Origin: a bacterium | GTDB taxonomy: Bacteria; Cyanobacteriota; Vampirovibrionia; Obscuribacterales; JAKAZS01 | NCBI GenBank assembly: GCA_021815785.1 | Contig: JAKAZS010000014.1 | Location: forward strand, 1-42,154 | DNA: 42,154 nucleotides | Direction of reading: 5' to 3' | Shown: piece after piece, positions 34,997-42,154 of the stretch | Position numbering within the stretch: position 1 is the first letter of the stretch | How the letters are laid out: each line of letters begins with the position of its first letter | Program-made: the position numbers and the translations under genes | Notes under the pieces: generated by a model | The model's database searches: none | The model's input: only the letters and a program-made list of their open reading frames with translations | What the model was told of the DNA's origin: nothing

Positions 34997-36007
34997 ATGT
35001 TAATTGGAGCAAAAATTACTGGTGTCGGCGCCGGAATACCCAAATCAATTGTTACAAACCAAGACTTAGAGAAACTCGTAGATACATCTGACGAATGGAT
35101 AAGAACGCGGACAGGAATTAAAACCCGACATATTGTCAAAGAAAACGAAAGCAATTCCAAGCTGGCAATTGAAGCAGCTATAGACGCTATTGGCTATGCC
35201 AATATTAACCCTAATGACATTGATCTTATTATTGTAGCAACATCAACGCCGGATAATTTATACCCATCAACAGCCTGCCTGGTTCAAGGAGCTATTGGCG
35301 CAAGCCATGCAGCTGCTTTTGACTTGGAAGCAGCCTGTACTGGTATCATTTATGCCTTATCCGTTGGCCTTGAATTTATTAAAACCGGAACCTATCAAAA
35401 AATTCTGGTTATAGGAGCTGACGTTCATTCCCGCTTTTTGGACTGGGAAGATAGAAATACCTGTATTTTATTTGGCGATGGCGCTGGCGCCTTTGTAATT
35501 GAAGCCAGCCCCGGAGACAATCAAATTCTTTCGACTTATTTAAGGTCTGATGGCGGACGCGGTCATTTAATCTGTATCCCTAACTCGAATTCAAGTTTCC
35601 CGCATGAAGGCTCTAAACCACCTGAAGCCGTAAAGCGCTTTTTAAAAATGAACGGCAAGGCTATTTATGAATTTGCGATAAATGCTATTCCTGAAGCCTT
35701 AAAAACCGCCTGTGATAAAGCCAATATTGCTTTAGGTGATATCGACTACTTAATACCACATCAGGCCAATCAACGCATTATTGATTCAGTAGCCAGTAAG
35801 CTTAATCTCAAAAAAGAACAGTTAATCAGCAACGTTGCCGAAGTTGGCAACACCTCAGCAGCATCAATACCACTAGCTATTTGGCAGGCGTTACAGGCTG
35901 GTCAAATTAAGCCACCGGCTATCTGTGCCCTAGTTGGTTTTGGTGGTGGCCTTACCTGGGGCGCTAGTATTATTAAATGGACAGCAATAGATTCGCGCAA
36001 TCGCTAA
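34997..36007 (+). CDS. fabH: 3-oxoacyl-ACP synthase III
   Basis: Starts fatty-acid elongation by condensing acetyl-CoA with malonyl-ACP. The 336-residue thiolase-fold protein shows the catalytic triad: Cys114 in LEAACTGIIYA, His in LIPHQANQRIID and Asn in VGNTSAASIPLA. DEWIRTRTGIKTRH near residues 33-46 and the FGDGAGAFVIE motif are typical. The CoA-pocket residues do not clearly say whether it prefers acetyl- or branched-chain CoA. The ATG is followed by fabD after about 105 bases. Confidence 0.96.
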   Translation: MLIGAKITGVGAGIPKSIVTNQDLEKLVDTSDEWIRTRTGIKTRHIVKENESNSKLAIEAAIDAIGYANINPNDIDLIIVATSTPDNLYPSTACLVQGAIGASHAAAFDLEAACTGIIYALSVGLEFIKTGTYQKILVIGADVHSRFLDWEDRNTCILFGDGAGAFVIEASPGDNQILSTYLRSDGGRGHLICIPNSNSSFPHEGSKPPEAVKRFLKMNGKAIYEFAINAIPEALKTACDKANIALGDIDYLIPHQANQRIIDSVASKLNLKKEQLISNVAEVGNTSAASIPLAIWQALQAGQIKPPAICALVGFGGGLTWGASIIKWTAIDSRNR

Positions 36008-36112
36008 ATTGTTATAGGGGGTTAAAAAGCGCTTAATTAACAGCTGGATAATTTAATCAGTGATATCCAGGAGTCAAAAAAAATAACAATTAATATTAAG
36101 AGGTAAAATAAT

Positions 36113-37069
36113 ATGAGTAAACTAGCTTATATATTCCCTGGTCAAGGCTCTCAAGTAGTGGGAATGGGTAAATCTATTTATGATAATTTTAATGAGGCTA
36201 GACCTGTTTTTGAACTAGTTGAAGAGTTTAGCAATCTGCCAATCCGTAAATTATGTTTTGACGGTCCAGACGAAGACTTAAAACGTACTTTAAATACCCA
36301 AAATACAATTTTAGCGGTATCGATGGCTATTTATGAAACTTTAATTAAAAACCACGGACAAACACCAGATTATGTTGCCGGACATTCACTGGGTGAATTA
36401 ACCAGCCTTTATACAGCCGATGTTCTAGCCGCCAAAGAAATAGTTCAATTGGTAGCCTTAAGATCGAGACTAATGGACAGCTGTCCACCCGGAACCATGG
36501 CGGCCATTATTGGCATGGATGTTAAATTACTCGAGACTTTAGTTAATAAAACCAATCAAGAACTAGGGTTAGAGGCTGGCGTAGTTATTGCTAATTACAA
36601 TTTACCCAATCAGTTAATCGTATCAGGTACAATTGAAGCGGTTACCGAATTATGCCAAGCCGCCAAAAAGCATAAAGCCAAAGCGATTATGCTTAAAGTT
36701 GGTGGCGCCTTTCATTCACCTTTAATGACTGAAGCTTACAAGATATTTAAAGAAACGCTAAGCCATGTCAATTTTCAAAATGCTAAATGTAAAATTGTAC
36801 AAAACTATGATGCTAAATCGACAACCAATAAAGATGAAATAAAAACCAAATTAAGTAATCAAATAAATAGTCCTGTACTTTGGTTCCAAAGTATTGAAAC
36901 CATGATTAATGAAGGGGTTACGACTTTTGTCGAAATTGGACCTAATAATGTTTTAAGCAATTTGATTCAAAAATTTAATCCTAACGTAAAAGTCTTAAAC
37001 ATTCAGGATAAAGATAGTTTAACCGAAGGGTTAAACTATTTAAACACCCAATTTATCAAGCAAAATTAG
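36113..37069 (+). CDS. fabD: Malonyl-CoA:ACP transacylase
   Basis: Loads malonyl from CoA onto ACP for fatty-acid synthesis. The 318-residue protein has the substrate-binding FPGQGSQVVGMGK at the N-terminus, the catalytic serine in GHSLGELTSLY (Ser92), the second catalytic residue His in GGAFHSPLM (about residue 204) and the C-terminal VEIGPNNVLSNLI. It is the last recognisable gene of the cluster; neither plsC nor fabG follows. Two AGGAG-like sequences lie upstream and the ATG is well placed behind AAGAGGT. Confidence 0.96.
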   Translation: MSKLAYIFPGQGSQVVGMGKSIYDNFNEARPVFELVEEFSNLPIRKLCFDGPDEDLKRTLNTQNTILAVSMAIYETLIKNHGQTPDYVAGHSLGELTSLYTADVLAAKEIVQLVALRSRLMDSCPPGTMAAIIGMDVKLLETLVNKTNQELGLEAGVVIANYNLPNQLIVSGTIEAVTELCQAAKKHKAKAIMLKVGGAFHSPLMTEAYKIFKETLSHVNFQNAKCKIVQNYDAKSTTNKDEIKTKLSNQINSPVLWFQSIETMINEGVTTFVEIGPNNVLSNLIQKFNPNVKVLNIQDKDSLTEGLNYLNTQFIKQN

Positions 37070-37098
37070 TTAAACTTATGGCTTAGCGACTATTTAAC

Positions 37099-37127
37099 TT
37101 GAACTATTAAAACCTTTTCTTTATAAT
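37099..37127 (+). promoter_or_regulatory. Good sigma-70-type promoter before the Nudix gene
   Basis: TTGAAC at 37099-37104, a 17-base spacer, and TATAAT at 37122-37127: two near-consensus hexamers at ideal spacing. Transcription should begin about 25-30 bases before the TTG at 37162, downstream of fabD on the same strand. Confidence 0.6.
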
Positions 37128-37161
37128 TAAAATAACCAATATATAAAGTTAAGGTTTAATT

Positions 37162-37659
37162 TTGTCATATAATAATTGCCCGATATGTACAACCAGTTTA
37201 GTAATTTTACCTATTGGCGGTAAAAATCGACAAAGCTGTCAAAAATGTGATTTTGTTAATTGGGATAACCCAAAGCCAGTTACAGCAGTTATTGTCCCAA
37301 TGAATTCCGGCATTGTCCTGGTTAAGCGCAAATACGAACCTTTTATTGGTGATTGGTGTTTACCTGGCGGATTTATGGAAGCTAATGAAAGCCCTATTGA
37401 AGGAGCCATACGTGAAGTTTATGAAGAAACTGGCCTTAATATTGAAATTGATCAGTTAATTGAAGCGACTTCACCCGGACGCAATATAAATGTCATTATT
37501 TTATTTTACTTAAGTAAAATCGCTACCGGCAATCCTATAGCTGGTGATGATGCTAGTGAAGTCAACTGTTTTAAACACAATGAATTGCCCGTTAACATTG
37601 CATTTGATTTACATAAGCGGTTAATTGACAACTATCTTGCTAAAATAAAAGTATATTAA
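37162..37659 (+). CDS. Nudix hydrolase with N-terminal zinc ribbon
   Basis: A 165-residue pyrophosphohydrolase. Two CxxC pairs (CPIC at residues 5-8 and CQKC near 27) form a zinc ribbon, followed by a complete Nudix box, GGFMEANESPIEGAIREVYEETGL (in outline). The arrangement resembles NudC/ADP-ribose pyrophosphatase-like small Nudix proteins, so a nucleotide-sugar or dinucleotide substrate is likely but not defined. The start is a TTG at 37162, with AAGG upstream and a good promoter at 37099. Its small secreted neighbour begins 24 bases after the stop. Confidence 0.9.
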   Translation: MSYNNCPICTTSLVILPIGGKNRQSCQKCDFVNWDNPKPVTAVIVPMNSGIVLVKRKYEPFIGDWCLPGGFMEANESPIEGAIREVYEETGLNIEIDQLIEATSPGRNINVIILFYLSKIATGNPIAGDDASEVNCFKHNELPVNIAFDLHKRLIDNYLAKIKVY

Positions 37660-37683
37660 CTTAATTTCGTTAAGGCTTTTATA

Positions 37684-37950
37684 ATGACAATAGCAAAACC
37701 AATTTTATATATTTCTTTGTTTTTAAGCTTAATTTTAACCAATCTAAATTTAGTCACCTTTGCTCAAGGAAATAGTGGCAAGCATTTTGGTTTTGGGAAG
37801 TTGTTTAAACATAATAACGGTAGTGCCCGCTCCCATGAACAACACTTTACTAATTTTTTTCATCCTACCGGTAGGGCTCGTGCCAACAGTGAACACATTG
37901 ACAATTCTCTGTTTAAAGGCGATTACCACGGCAATAAGAAATGGCCATAA
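37684..37950 (+). CDS. Small secreted His/Gly-rich protein
   Basis: An 88-residue protein with a clear signal peptide: Lys near the start, a hydrophobic core of about 20 residues (PILYISLFLSLILTNLNLV), and a likely cleavage after TFAQG-like residues. The mature part is basic and rich in His, Gly, Asn and Phe (GKHFGFGKLFKHNN, HEQHFTNFFHP). It has no cysteines and no recognised domain. It would be exported by Sec. Codon use looks native, and TAAGG precedes its ATG. Confidence 0.6.
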   Translation: MTIAKPILYISLFLSLILTNLNLVTFAQGNSGKHFGFGKLFKHNNGSARSHEQHFTNFFHPTGRARANSEHIDNSLFKGDYHGNKKWP

Positions 37951-37980
37951 TATTTTCTTAAAACTTACGACAAACTACTT

Positions 37981-38085
37981 AATTGGCGGCGTAGTCGAAA
38001 GGGAATGAGCTAAAATGATTCAAAACGAGCCGATAAATCAATTTTTAATGAATTGGTGGCGCAGTCGAAAGGGAATGAGCTAAAA
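37981..38085. repeat. Two 35-bp direct repeats, 70 bp apart
   Basis: Bases 37981-38015 and 38051-38085 are the same at 33 of 35 positions. On the minus strand each copy encodes the C-terminal end of the DUF4388-like protein: LAHSLSTAPPIH and a stop in the gene, LAHSLSTTPPIK and a stop in the downstream copy. Confidence 0.85.
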
Positions 38086-38695
38086 AGCCCACAAAGAAAT
38101 ACGCCAAAGCAATAGCTAAAAAGCCACCGATTATCCAAGTAATAGCGGCTGGCGATAAACTTAAACCACTACCATATTTAAAATTATCTTCCACTTGATA
38201 ATTATTTAAGGCTGGATTAACTAATTTAGGTTCTACTACTGGCGTTTTAGGTGTAGCGACTTGAACATCTGGCCGGATACTATCTAATTTAGAAACCGTT
38301 ATTTTTGCTGGACTAATGCCTTTAGTTGTATCGGCAACTAACAACACGTCTGGGCTACTGGGTAAATTATTAAGTAAAGGCATTATTCTTTCAACCTTAA
38401 TCCACAGACTTTGATTTACTTCTGGGACATTGTCGCTTTTAGGCTCAAGAATTGCGTAATTACCTTCTTTAATCTCCAATAAACTTTTAATTGCCGTCCA
38501 ACCATTTTCCTTGTTGGAAACTTCTCCACCTAAAATAAATCCGCCCCGACAGAAACCAATTCTTCCTTCAAGCAAGCCATCGTCTTGCGTAATTCTTAAA
38601 ACCGGATTAAATACCTGTTTTAAGTCTAAAACCGTCTGTAAAACTTCTTTTATACCTTCGTCTTTGGTTATTTTACCTTCAACAATTACATCCAA
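38045..38695 (-). CDS. Tail-anchored DUF4388-like protein
   Basis: A 216-residue protein. Residues about 5-100 resemble DUF4388, a small alpha/beta regulatory domain found in some gliding-motility and two-component proteins: LEGRIGFCRGGFILGGEV, then WTAIKSLLEIKEGNYAILEP. This match is by pattern only. Residues about 105-180 are a polar, Pro/Val-rich linker (TPKTPVVEPKLVNPA). Residues about 183-208 are a single transmembrane helix (WIIGGFLAIALAYFFVGFL), leaving a very short C-terminal tail, so the protein is anchored by its tail with most of it cytosolic. The TTG start is supported by GAGG 8 bases upstream. The last 12 codons are copied downstream as a direct repeat. Divergent from wecB. Confidence 0.7.
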   Translation of the reverse strand: MDVIVEGKITKDEGIKEVLQTVLDLKQVFNPVLRITQDDGLLEGRIGFCRGGFILGGEVSNKENGWTAIKSLLEIKEGNYAILEPKSDNVPEVNQSLWIKVERIMPLLNNLPSSPDVLLVADTTKGISPAKITVSKLDSIRPDVQVATPKTPVVEPKLVNPALNNYQVEDNFKYGSGLSLSPAAITWIIGGFLAIALAYFFVGFLAHSLSTAPPIH

Positions 38696-38796
38696 TTTGT
38701 AATCCTCAAAATTGTTAAGCGTTAATTTAATTATTTAAAATATTTTAGTAGACTTTATAATAGTATACCGAAAACTTCCCTTAGAAAATATCCAAA

Positions 38797-39915
38797 ATGA
38801 AAAAAAAAGTTATGTGTGTTTTAGGAACCCGCCCCGAAGCTGTAAAAATGTCTCCGGTCGTCAAGGCCTTGAAAACGTCAAAAACACTTGAAACTATTGT
38901 GGTAACAACAGCCCAACATCGTGAAATGCTGGATCAAATGCTTGCTTGGTTTGAAATCAAACCCGATTACGACTTAAATCTTATGCAACATGGTCAAAGC
39001 TTAACGGATTTAACTGCTAAAGTGCTAAAAGCCATGGATAAATTATATTTACAGCATAAGCCTGATTTAATCTTAGTCCAAGGAGACACTGTAACCGTAA
39101 TGGCAGCTAGCCTAGCAGCGTTCTTTCATAAAATCCCCGTAGGACATGTTGAAGCAGGGCTTAGAACTCACGACAAGTACAATCCCTTTCCGGAAGAAAT
39201 GTCTAGACGACAAACTGCTCGCATTGCAAGCTTGCATTTTGCGCCAACCCAATTAGCCGTTAGTAATCTAGCCAATGAAGGCATTGTCGAAAATGTGTTC
39301 TTAACCGGCAATACTGTTGTTGATGCGTTAATTGATACGGCCGAACGTTTGCAAAAAATTCAGTTAGACCTAAGTGTTTTTGGTAAAGCCAATTTTAAAG
39401 ATTATAGAGTTATCCTCGTAACTGCTCACCGCCGTGAAAACTGGGGAGATTCAATGATTAATATCGCTAATGCCTTAAAAGCAATTGTCGAAAAATTTAA
39501 CGATGTCCAGATTTTATTTCCGGTTCACAAAAATCCTATTATTCGTGAAGCTATTGAAGGAATTTTAAACAGCCACAATCGCATAGTCTGGGTAGAACCT
39601 CTTGACTATGTTCCTTTTGTCTATGCCATGCAAAATTGTTATTTAATTTTAACTGATTCAGGAGGAATTCAAGAAGAAGCGCCTAGTTTTAGTAAACCAT
39701 GTTTAGTTCTTCGAACAAATACTGAACGCCCTGAGGCTATTGATGCAGGTACATCAATTTTAGTTGGGGTTGAAACTGAAAATATTATTGACAAGGTCAG
39801 TAGTTTAATTAATAATCCGCAAATATATGTTAATATGTCTAGTAAATTAAATCCATTCGGAGATGGTCAGGCGAGCCAAAAAATCGCCCAAATCGTACAA
39901 GATTTCTTGTTATAA
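38797..39915 (+). CDS. wecB: UDP-N-acetylglucosamine 2-epimerase (non-hydrolysing)
   Basis: Interconverts UDP-GlcNAc and UDP-ManNAc for surface polysaccharide or teichoic-acid-type linkage units. The 372-residue GT-B-fold protein has VLGTRPEAVKMSPVV near the N-terminus, VQGDTVTVMAASLAAFF, HVEAGLRTHDKYNPFPEEM, TAHRRENWGD, and LTDSGGIQEEAPSFSKPCLVLR followed by TERPEA. The catalytic Asp, Glu and His positions are all present. A TATAAT lies about 36 bases before the ATG. No other amino-sugar gene is adjacent; the acyl-CoA dehydrogenase starts 37 bases later. Confidence 0.95.
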   Translation: MKKKVMCVLGTRPEAVKMSPVVKALKTSKTLETIVVTTAQHREMLDQMLAWFEIKPDYDLNLMQHGQSLTDLTAKVLKAMDKLYLQHKPDLILVQGDTVTVMAASLAAFFHKIPVGHVEAGLRTHDKYNPFPEEMSRRQTARIASLHFAPTQLAVSNLANEGIVENVFLTGNTVVDALIDTAERLQKIQLDLSVFGKANFKDYRVILVTAHRRENWGDSMINIANALKAIVEKFNDVQILFPVHKNPIIREAIEGILNSHNRIVWVEPLDYVPFVYAMQNCYLILTDSGGIQEEAPSFSKPCLVLRTNTERPEAIDAGTSILVGVETENIIDKVSSLINNPQIYVNMSSKLNPFGDGQASQKIAQIVQDFLL

Positions 39916-39952
39916 AATTCATTTCTACTCAATTTATAGGAGATAAAGTCAA

Positions 39953-41128
39953 GTGTCTAGTGTAATTTCCAATACCGACCTAAAAACCCACGCTGAGTTT
40001 TTAGATGATGAACATTATGCAATTAGGGAAATGGTTCGCGACTTTGCCACCAAGGAAATAGCCCCTAAAGCCGCTGAAGTTGATAGTAAGGCTAGATTTC
40101 CTGAAGAGACTTTTAAAGCATTAGGAAAATTGGATTTACTAGGGCTACCAATTCCTGCCGAATATGGTGGAGCTGGTGCTGATTATCGTAGCTACGCTAT
40201 CGCCTGCGAAGAAATTGGTCGAGCCTGTGGTTCAACCGGCCTTAGTTTTGCGGCTCATACTTCATTAGGCACAAACCCAATTTATTTATTTGGTAGTGAT
40301 GCTCAAAAGCAAAAATATTTACCTAAATTAGCCAAAGGTGAATACCTTGGCTGCTGGGCCTTAACCGAACCCAATGGTGGCTCGGATGCGGCTGCCCAAA
40401 AAACGACAGCCAAGCTTGTCGGTGATAGCTACGTGTTGAATGGTACCAAACAATTTATTACTAATGCCACCCATGCTGATGTAGCAATAATTATGGCTAT
40501 GACCGATCCCAGTTTAGGGCGCAAAGGCATTTCTTCCTTTATTGTTGAACGTGGTACTAAAGGTTTTTATGTCAGTAAAGTTGAAAAAAAATTAGGCATG
40601 CGCGGATCGCCTACAGCTAGTTTAACTATGGAAGACTGCCGTATTCCTAAAGAAAACATTATTGGCAACGTCAATGAAGGTTATAAACAAGCAATGATTA
40701 CCCTAGAGGGCGGGCGGATATCTATTGGCGCTTTAGCGCTTGGTATAGCTCAAGCTGCCTTTGATGCAGCCTTAAACTATGCTAAACAACGCGAAGCTTT
40801 TGGTCAGACAATTGGCAAATTCCAGTTAATTCAGGCTTATTTAGCCGACATGGCCACGCAAATCAGCGCAGCTAGACTTTTACTTTATCATGCTGCCTGG
40901 ATGAAGGATAAAAAACAAAGAGTTACCTTAGAAGGCTCCCAAGCTAAATTATTTGCTAGTGAAATTGCTAGTCGGGTGGCTAATTTATGTGTGCAAATAC
41001 ATGGTGGCTATGGCTATATTGAAGATTTTCCAGCCGAACGCTTTTTACGCGATGCTAAACTTTGTGAAATTGGTGAAGGCACATCAGAAATTCAACGTCT
41101 GGTTATTGCTAGACAATTAGGTTTGTAA
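39953..41128 (+). CDS. Acyl-CoA dehydrogenase
   Basis: An FAD enzyme that introduces the alpha-beta double bond in acyl-CoAs. The 391-residue protein has the usual three domains: an N-terminal helical part (HYAIREMVRDFATKEIAP), a central beta part with WALTEPNGGSDAAA and ITNATHADVAIIM, and a C-terminal helical part with QREAFGQTIGKFQLIQAYLADM and the catalytic region IHGGYGYIEDFPAERFLRDAKLCEIGEGTSEIQ (in outline), in which the glutamate of EGTSEIQ is the likely base. It could be a short-chain butyryl-CoA type or a branched-chain type. It is alone, with no electron-transfer flavoprotein genes nearby. The start is GTG behind TAGGAGA. Confidence 0.93.
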   Translation: MSSVISNTDLKTHAEFLDDEHYAIREMVRDFATKEIAPKAAEVDSKARFPEETFKALGKLDLLGLPIPAEYGGAGADYRSYAIACEEIGRACGSTGLSFAAHTSLGTNPIYLFGSDAQKQKYLPKLAKGEYLGCWALTEPNGGSDAAAQKTTAKLVGDSYVLNGTKQFITNATHADVAIIMAMTDPSLGRKGISSFIVERGTKGFYVSKVEKKLGMRGSPTASLTMEDCRIPKENIIGNVNEGYKQAMITLEGGRISIGALALGIAQAAFDAALNYAKQREAFGQTIGKFQLIQAYLADMATQISAARLLLYHAAWMKDKKQRVTLEGSQAKLFASEIASRVANLCVQIHGGYGYIEDFPAERFLRDAKLCEIGEGTSEIQRLVIARQLGL

Positions 41129-41157
41129 ACTCTTAATTAACTTTATTAGCTTAGTAT

Positions 41158-41185
41158 AGCTAAAAACGTACTGGCGTAGCTTTTT
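41158..41185 (+). terminator. Possible intrinsic terminator after acyl-CoA dehydrogenase
   Basis: AGCT and an inner ACG pair with CGT and AGCT around a short loop, with four extra A on one side, followed by TTTTT. It is imperfect and begins about 30 bases after the stop. Confidence 0.35.
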
Positions 41186-41202
41186 ATCCATAAAAATTAA
41201 AT

Positions 41203-42090
41203 ATGCCAACAATCAAAAATGGTATTTCAATTTATCGCCTTAAAACTATGGTGATAGCTAGGCTTTTTTCTGAACTTACCGTAATTTTATTGGTTATGAT
41301 TGGTAGTATTTATTTACTCGTTAATTACAATGCTACATTACCCTGGCCTTTAAAAATAATCTTAACGCTTTTAATCTTACTAGCATTAATATTTAGTTAT
41401 AGTTATGCCTTTGTCGTATTTGAAGTACGCGTAGATGATAGTTGTATTGAAACAATTGCCTTAACTAAACGGATTAAGGCCTATTTTCTAAACATTAAAG
41501 ACCTTAAACTAAAACGTAATTTGTTCTATAAACTTTATCAACTTAATTTTGAAAATAAAGAAGTTAGCTTTTCGACTTGGTTTTATGATTTAGATGATTT
41601 ACTGTTAAAAATCAAACAGCAACTGCCCAAATCAGAATTAGGACTTAATAATCCAATTAAAACTAGCTATACTTGTGAAAAATTAAGCTATGGTCTTAAT
41701 TTATTTAAAGTGCTCCTGTCAATGATTTTTATTGCGGTATTATTTGTCTTTACTTTAAACAATATCCACAACAGCCATGAAATTGCCAGCAATAAAATAA
41801 TTTTAGGATTGTTTTTTGCCGCAATAGCTTTATTTATCATATACCGCAATATTTTTATCATTTTAAGCCCGATTAGTCTTAATTTTAATCAAGATAGTAT
41901 CAATATGAAAAATTTATTTTATCAAAAAAATATTTTATATAGCGAAATTTCAATATTAAAACCAGCACCAGCCTGGATGAGTGAAGGACTTTATTTAAAA
42001 ACCAAACAAGGATCTTATCTTTTAAGTTTAAGTTTTTCTGAACTAACTGAAATTGAAGAATTTTTAATTAATAAAATCAATAAGAAATAA
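41203..42090 (+). CDS. Membrane protein with two repeated halves
   Basis: A 295-residue protein with two parallel halves. Each has a pair of hydrophobic helices (about residues 18-70, and about 165-225) followed by a soluble beta-rich segment (FEVRVDDSCIETIALTKRIK, and SLNFNQDSINMKNLFYQKNILYSEI, in outline). The second segment resembles bacterial pleckstrin-homology-like (bPH2/YdbT) domains. There is no catalytic signature and no signal-peptide cleavage site. The role is unknown. The resemblance to membrane-anchored bPH proteins is inference. Confidence 0.7.
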   Translation: MPTIKNGISIYRLKTMVIARLFSELTVILLVMIGSIYLLVNYNATLPWPLKIILTLLILLALIFSYSYAFVVFEVRVDDSCIETIALTKRIKAYFLNIKDLKLKRNLFYKLYQLNFENKEVSFSTWFYDLDDLLLKIKQQLPKSELGLNNPIKTSYTCEKLSYGLNLFKVLLSMIFIAVLFVFTLNNIHNSHEIASNKIILGLFFAAIALFIIYRNIFIILSPISLNFNQDSINMKNLFYQKNILYSEISILKPAPAWMSEGLYLKTKQGSYLLSLSFSELTEIEEFLINKINKK

Positions 42091-42103
42091 ACACTAATTT
42101 TTA

Positions 42104-42154
42104 TTGCTTATCGCTTATTGCTTATTGCTTATTGCTTATTGCTTATTGCTTATT
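42104..42154. repeat. Heptanucleotide tandem repeat at the right edge
   Basis: Seven copies of TTGCTTA run head to tail from 42104 to 42152. The second (42111-42117) has TCGCTTA. The array continues past the window edge. It begins 14 bases after the membrane-protein stop and is non-coding here. Confidence 0.9.

Noticed and set aside
37760..38008. Open frame of 82 codons on the + strand
   Set aside because: It overlaps the secreted-protein gene in another frame and runs into the direct repeat. The secreted frame has the signal peptide and the ribosome binding site.
1..42154. CRISPR array, prophage or defence island
   Set aside because: No regularly spaced repeats with unique spacers, no phage structural genes, and no recognised defence genes. 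The only direct repeats are the 35-bp pair and the 7-bp array.

Overview
This is an AT-rich bacterial chromosome segment carrying ordinary housekeeping genes, bounded on the left by insertion-sequence debris and on the right by a short tandem repeat. It uses the standard code. ATG, GTG and TTG starts all occur, several of the latter with clear GAGG/AGGAG ribosome binding sites; other genes have no Shine-Dalgarno and may be leaderless or nearly so. The rpmF-plsX-fabH-fabD cluster, the glycogen-debranching enzyme, the DUF4239, DUF4388-like and DUF2029 proteins, kinesin-light-chain-like TPRs and degenerate GGDEF proteins would fit a non-photosynthetic relative of Cyanobacteria (Melainabacteria/Vampirovibrionia). 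That placement is inferred from gene content only and is low confidence. No rRNA, tRNA, CRISPR array or prophage was seen.

Layout. 1-930: remains of two transposases, an IS21 istA fragment on + and an IS1634/IS4-like transposase on - with a stop, a frameshift and a truncation, meeting near 200. 1124-9232, nearly all on -: a large membrane protein, a zinc alcohol dehydrogenase, aroA, a glyoxalase-II-like hydrolase, ribose-phosphate pyrophosphokinase and a methionine gamma-lyase family protein. 9245-15125: comF, a GT87-type membrane protein, a TPR protein, a Gly/His-rich orphan protein and a divergent APH-like kinase. 15243-21545 on -: an M24 peptidase, a DUF4239 protein, a glycogen debranching enzyme and mutL. 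21678-25343 on +: an acidic Ser/Asn-rich orphan, an M48 protease with zinc ribbon, an ACT-malic enzyme and a degenerate GGDEF protein. 25412-27686: divergent queA and queG. 27822-33171 on -: a standalone MshEN/GspE-N-like protein, secF, secD, a second degenerate GGDEF protein and an amidohydrolase. 33217-37069 on +: DUF177, rpmF, plsX, fabH and fabD. 37162-42090: a Nudix hydrolase, a small secreted protein, a tail-anchored DUF4388-like protein, wecB, an acyl-CoA dehydrogenase and a membrane protein. A 7-bp tandem repeat runs off the right edge.

How they work together. DUF177, rpmF, plsX, fabH and fabD are a classic ribosome/fatty-acid/phospholipid initiation cluster. queA and queG supply the last two enzymes of queuosine tRNA modification. 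secD and secF form one operon. Two non-canonical GGDEF proteins, the DUF4388-like protein and the GspE-N-like protein hint at c-di-GMP-linked or motility-type regulation. No clearly new defence or biosynthetic system is evident. The best candidates for unexplored biology are the Gly/His-rich protein with its divergent kinase, the two GGDEF variants, the glycogen debranching enzyme with an altered conserved residue, and the structured non-coding stretch at 16420-16750.
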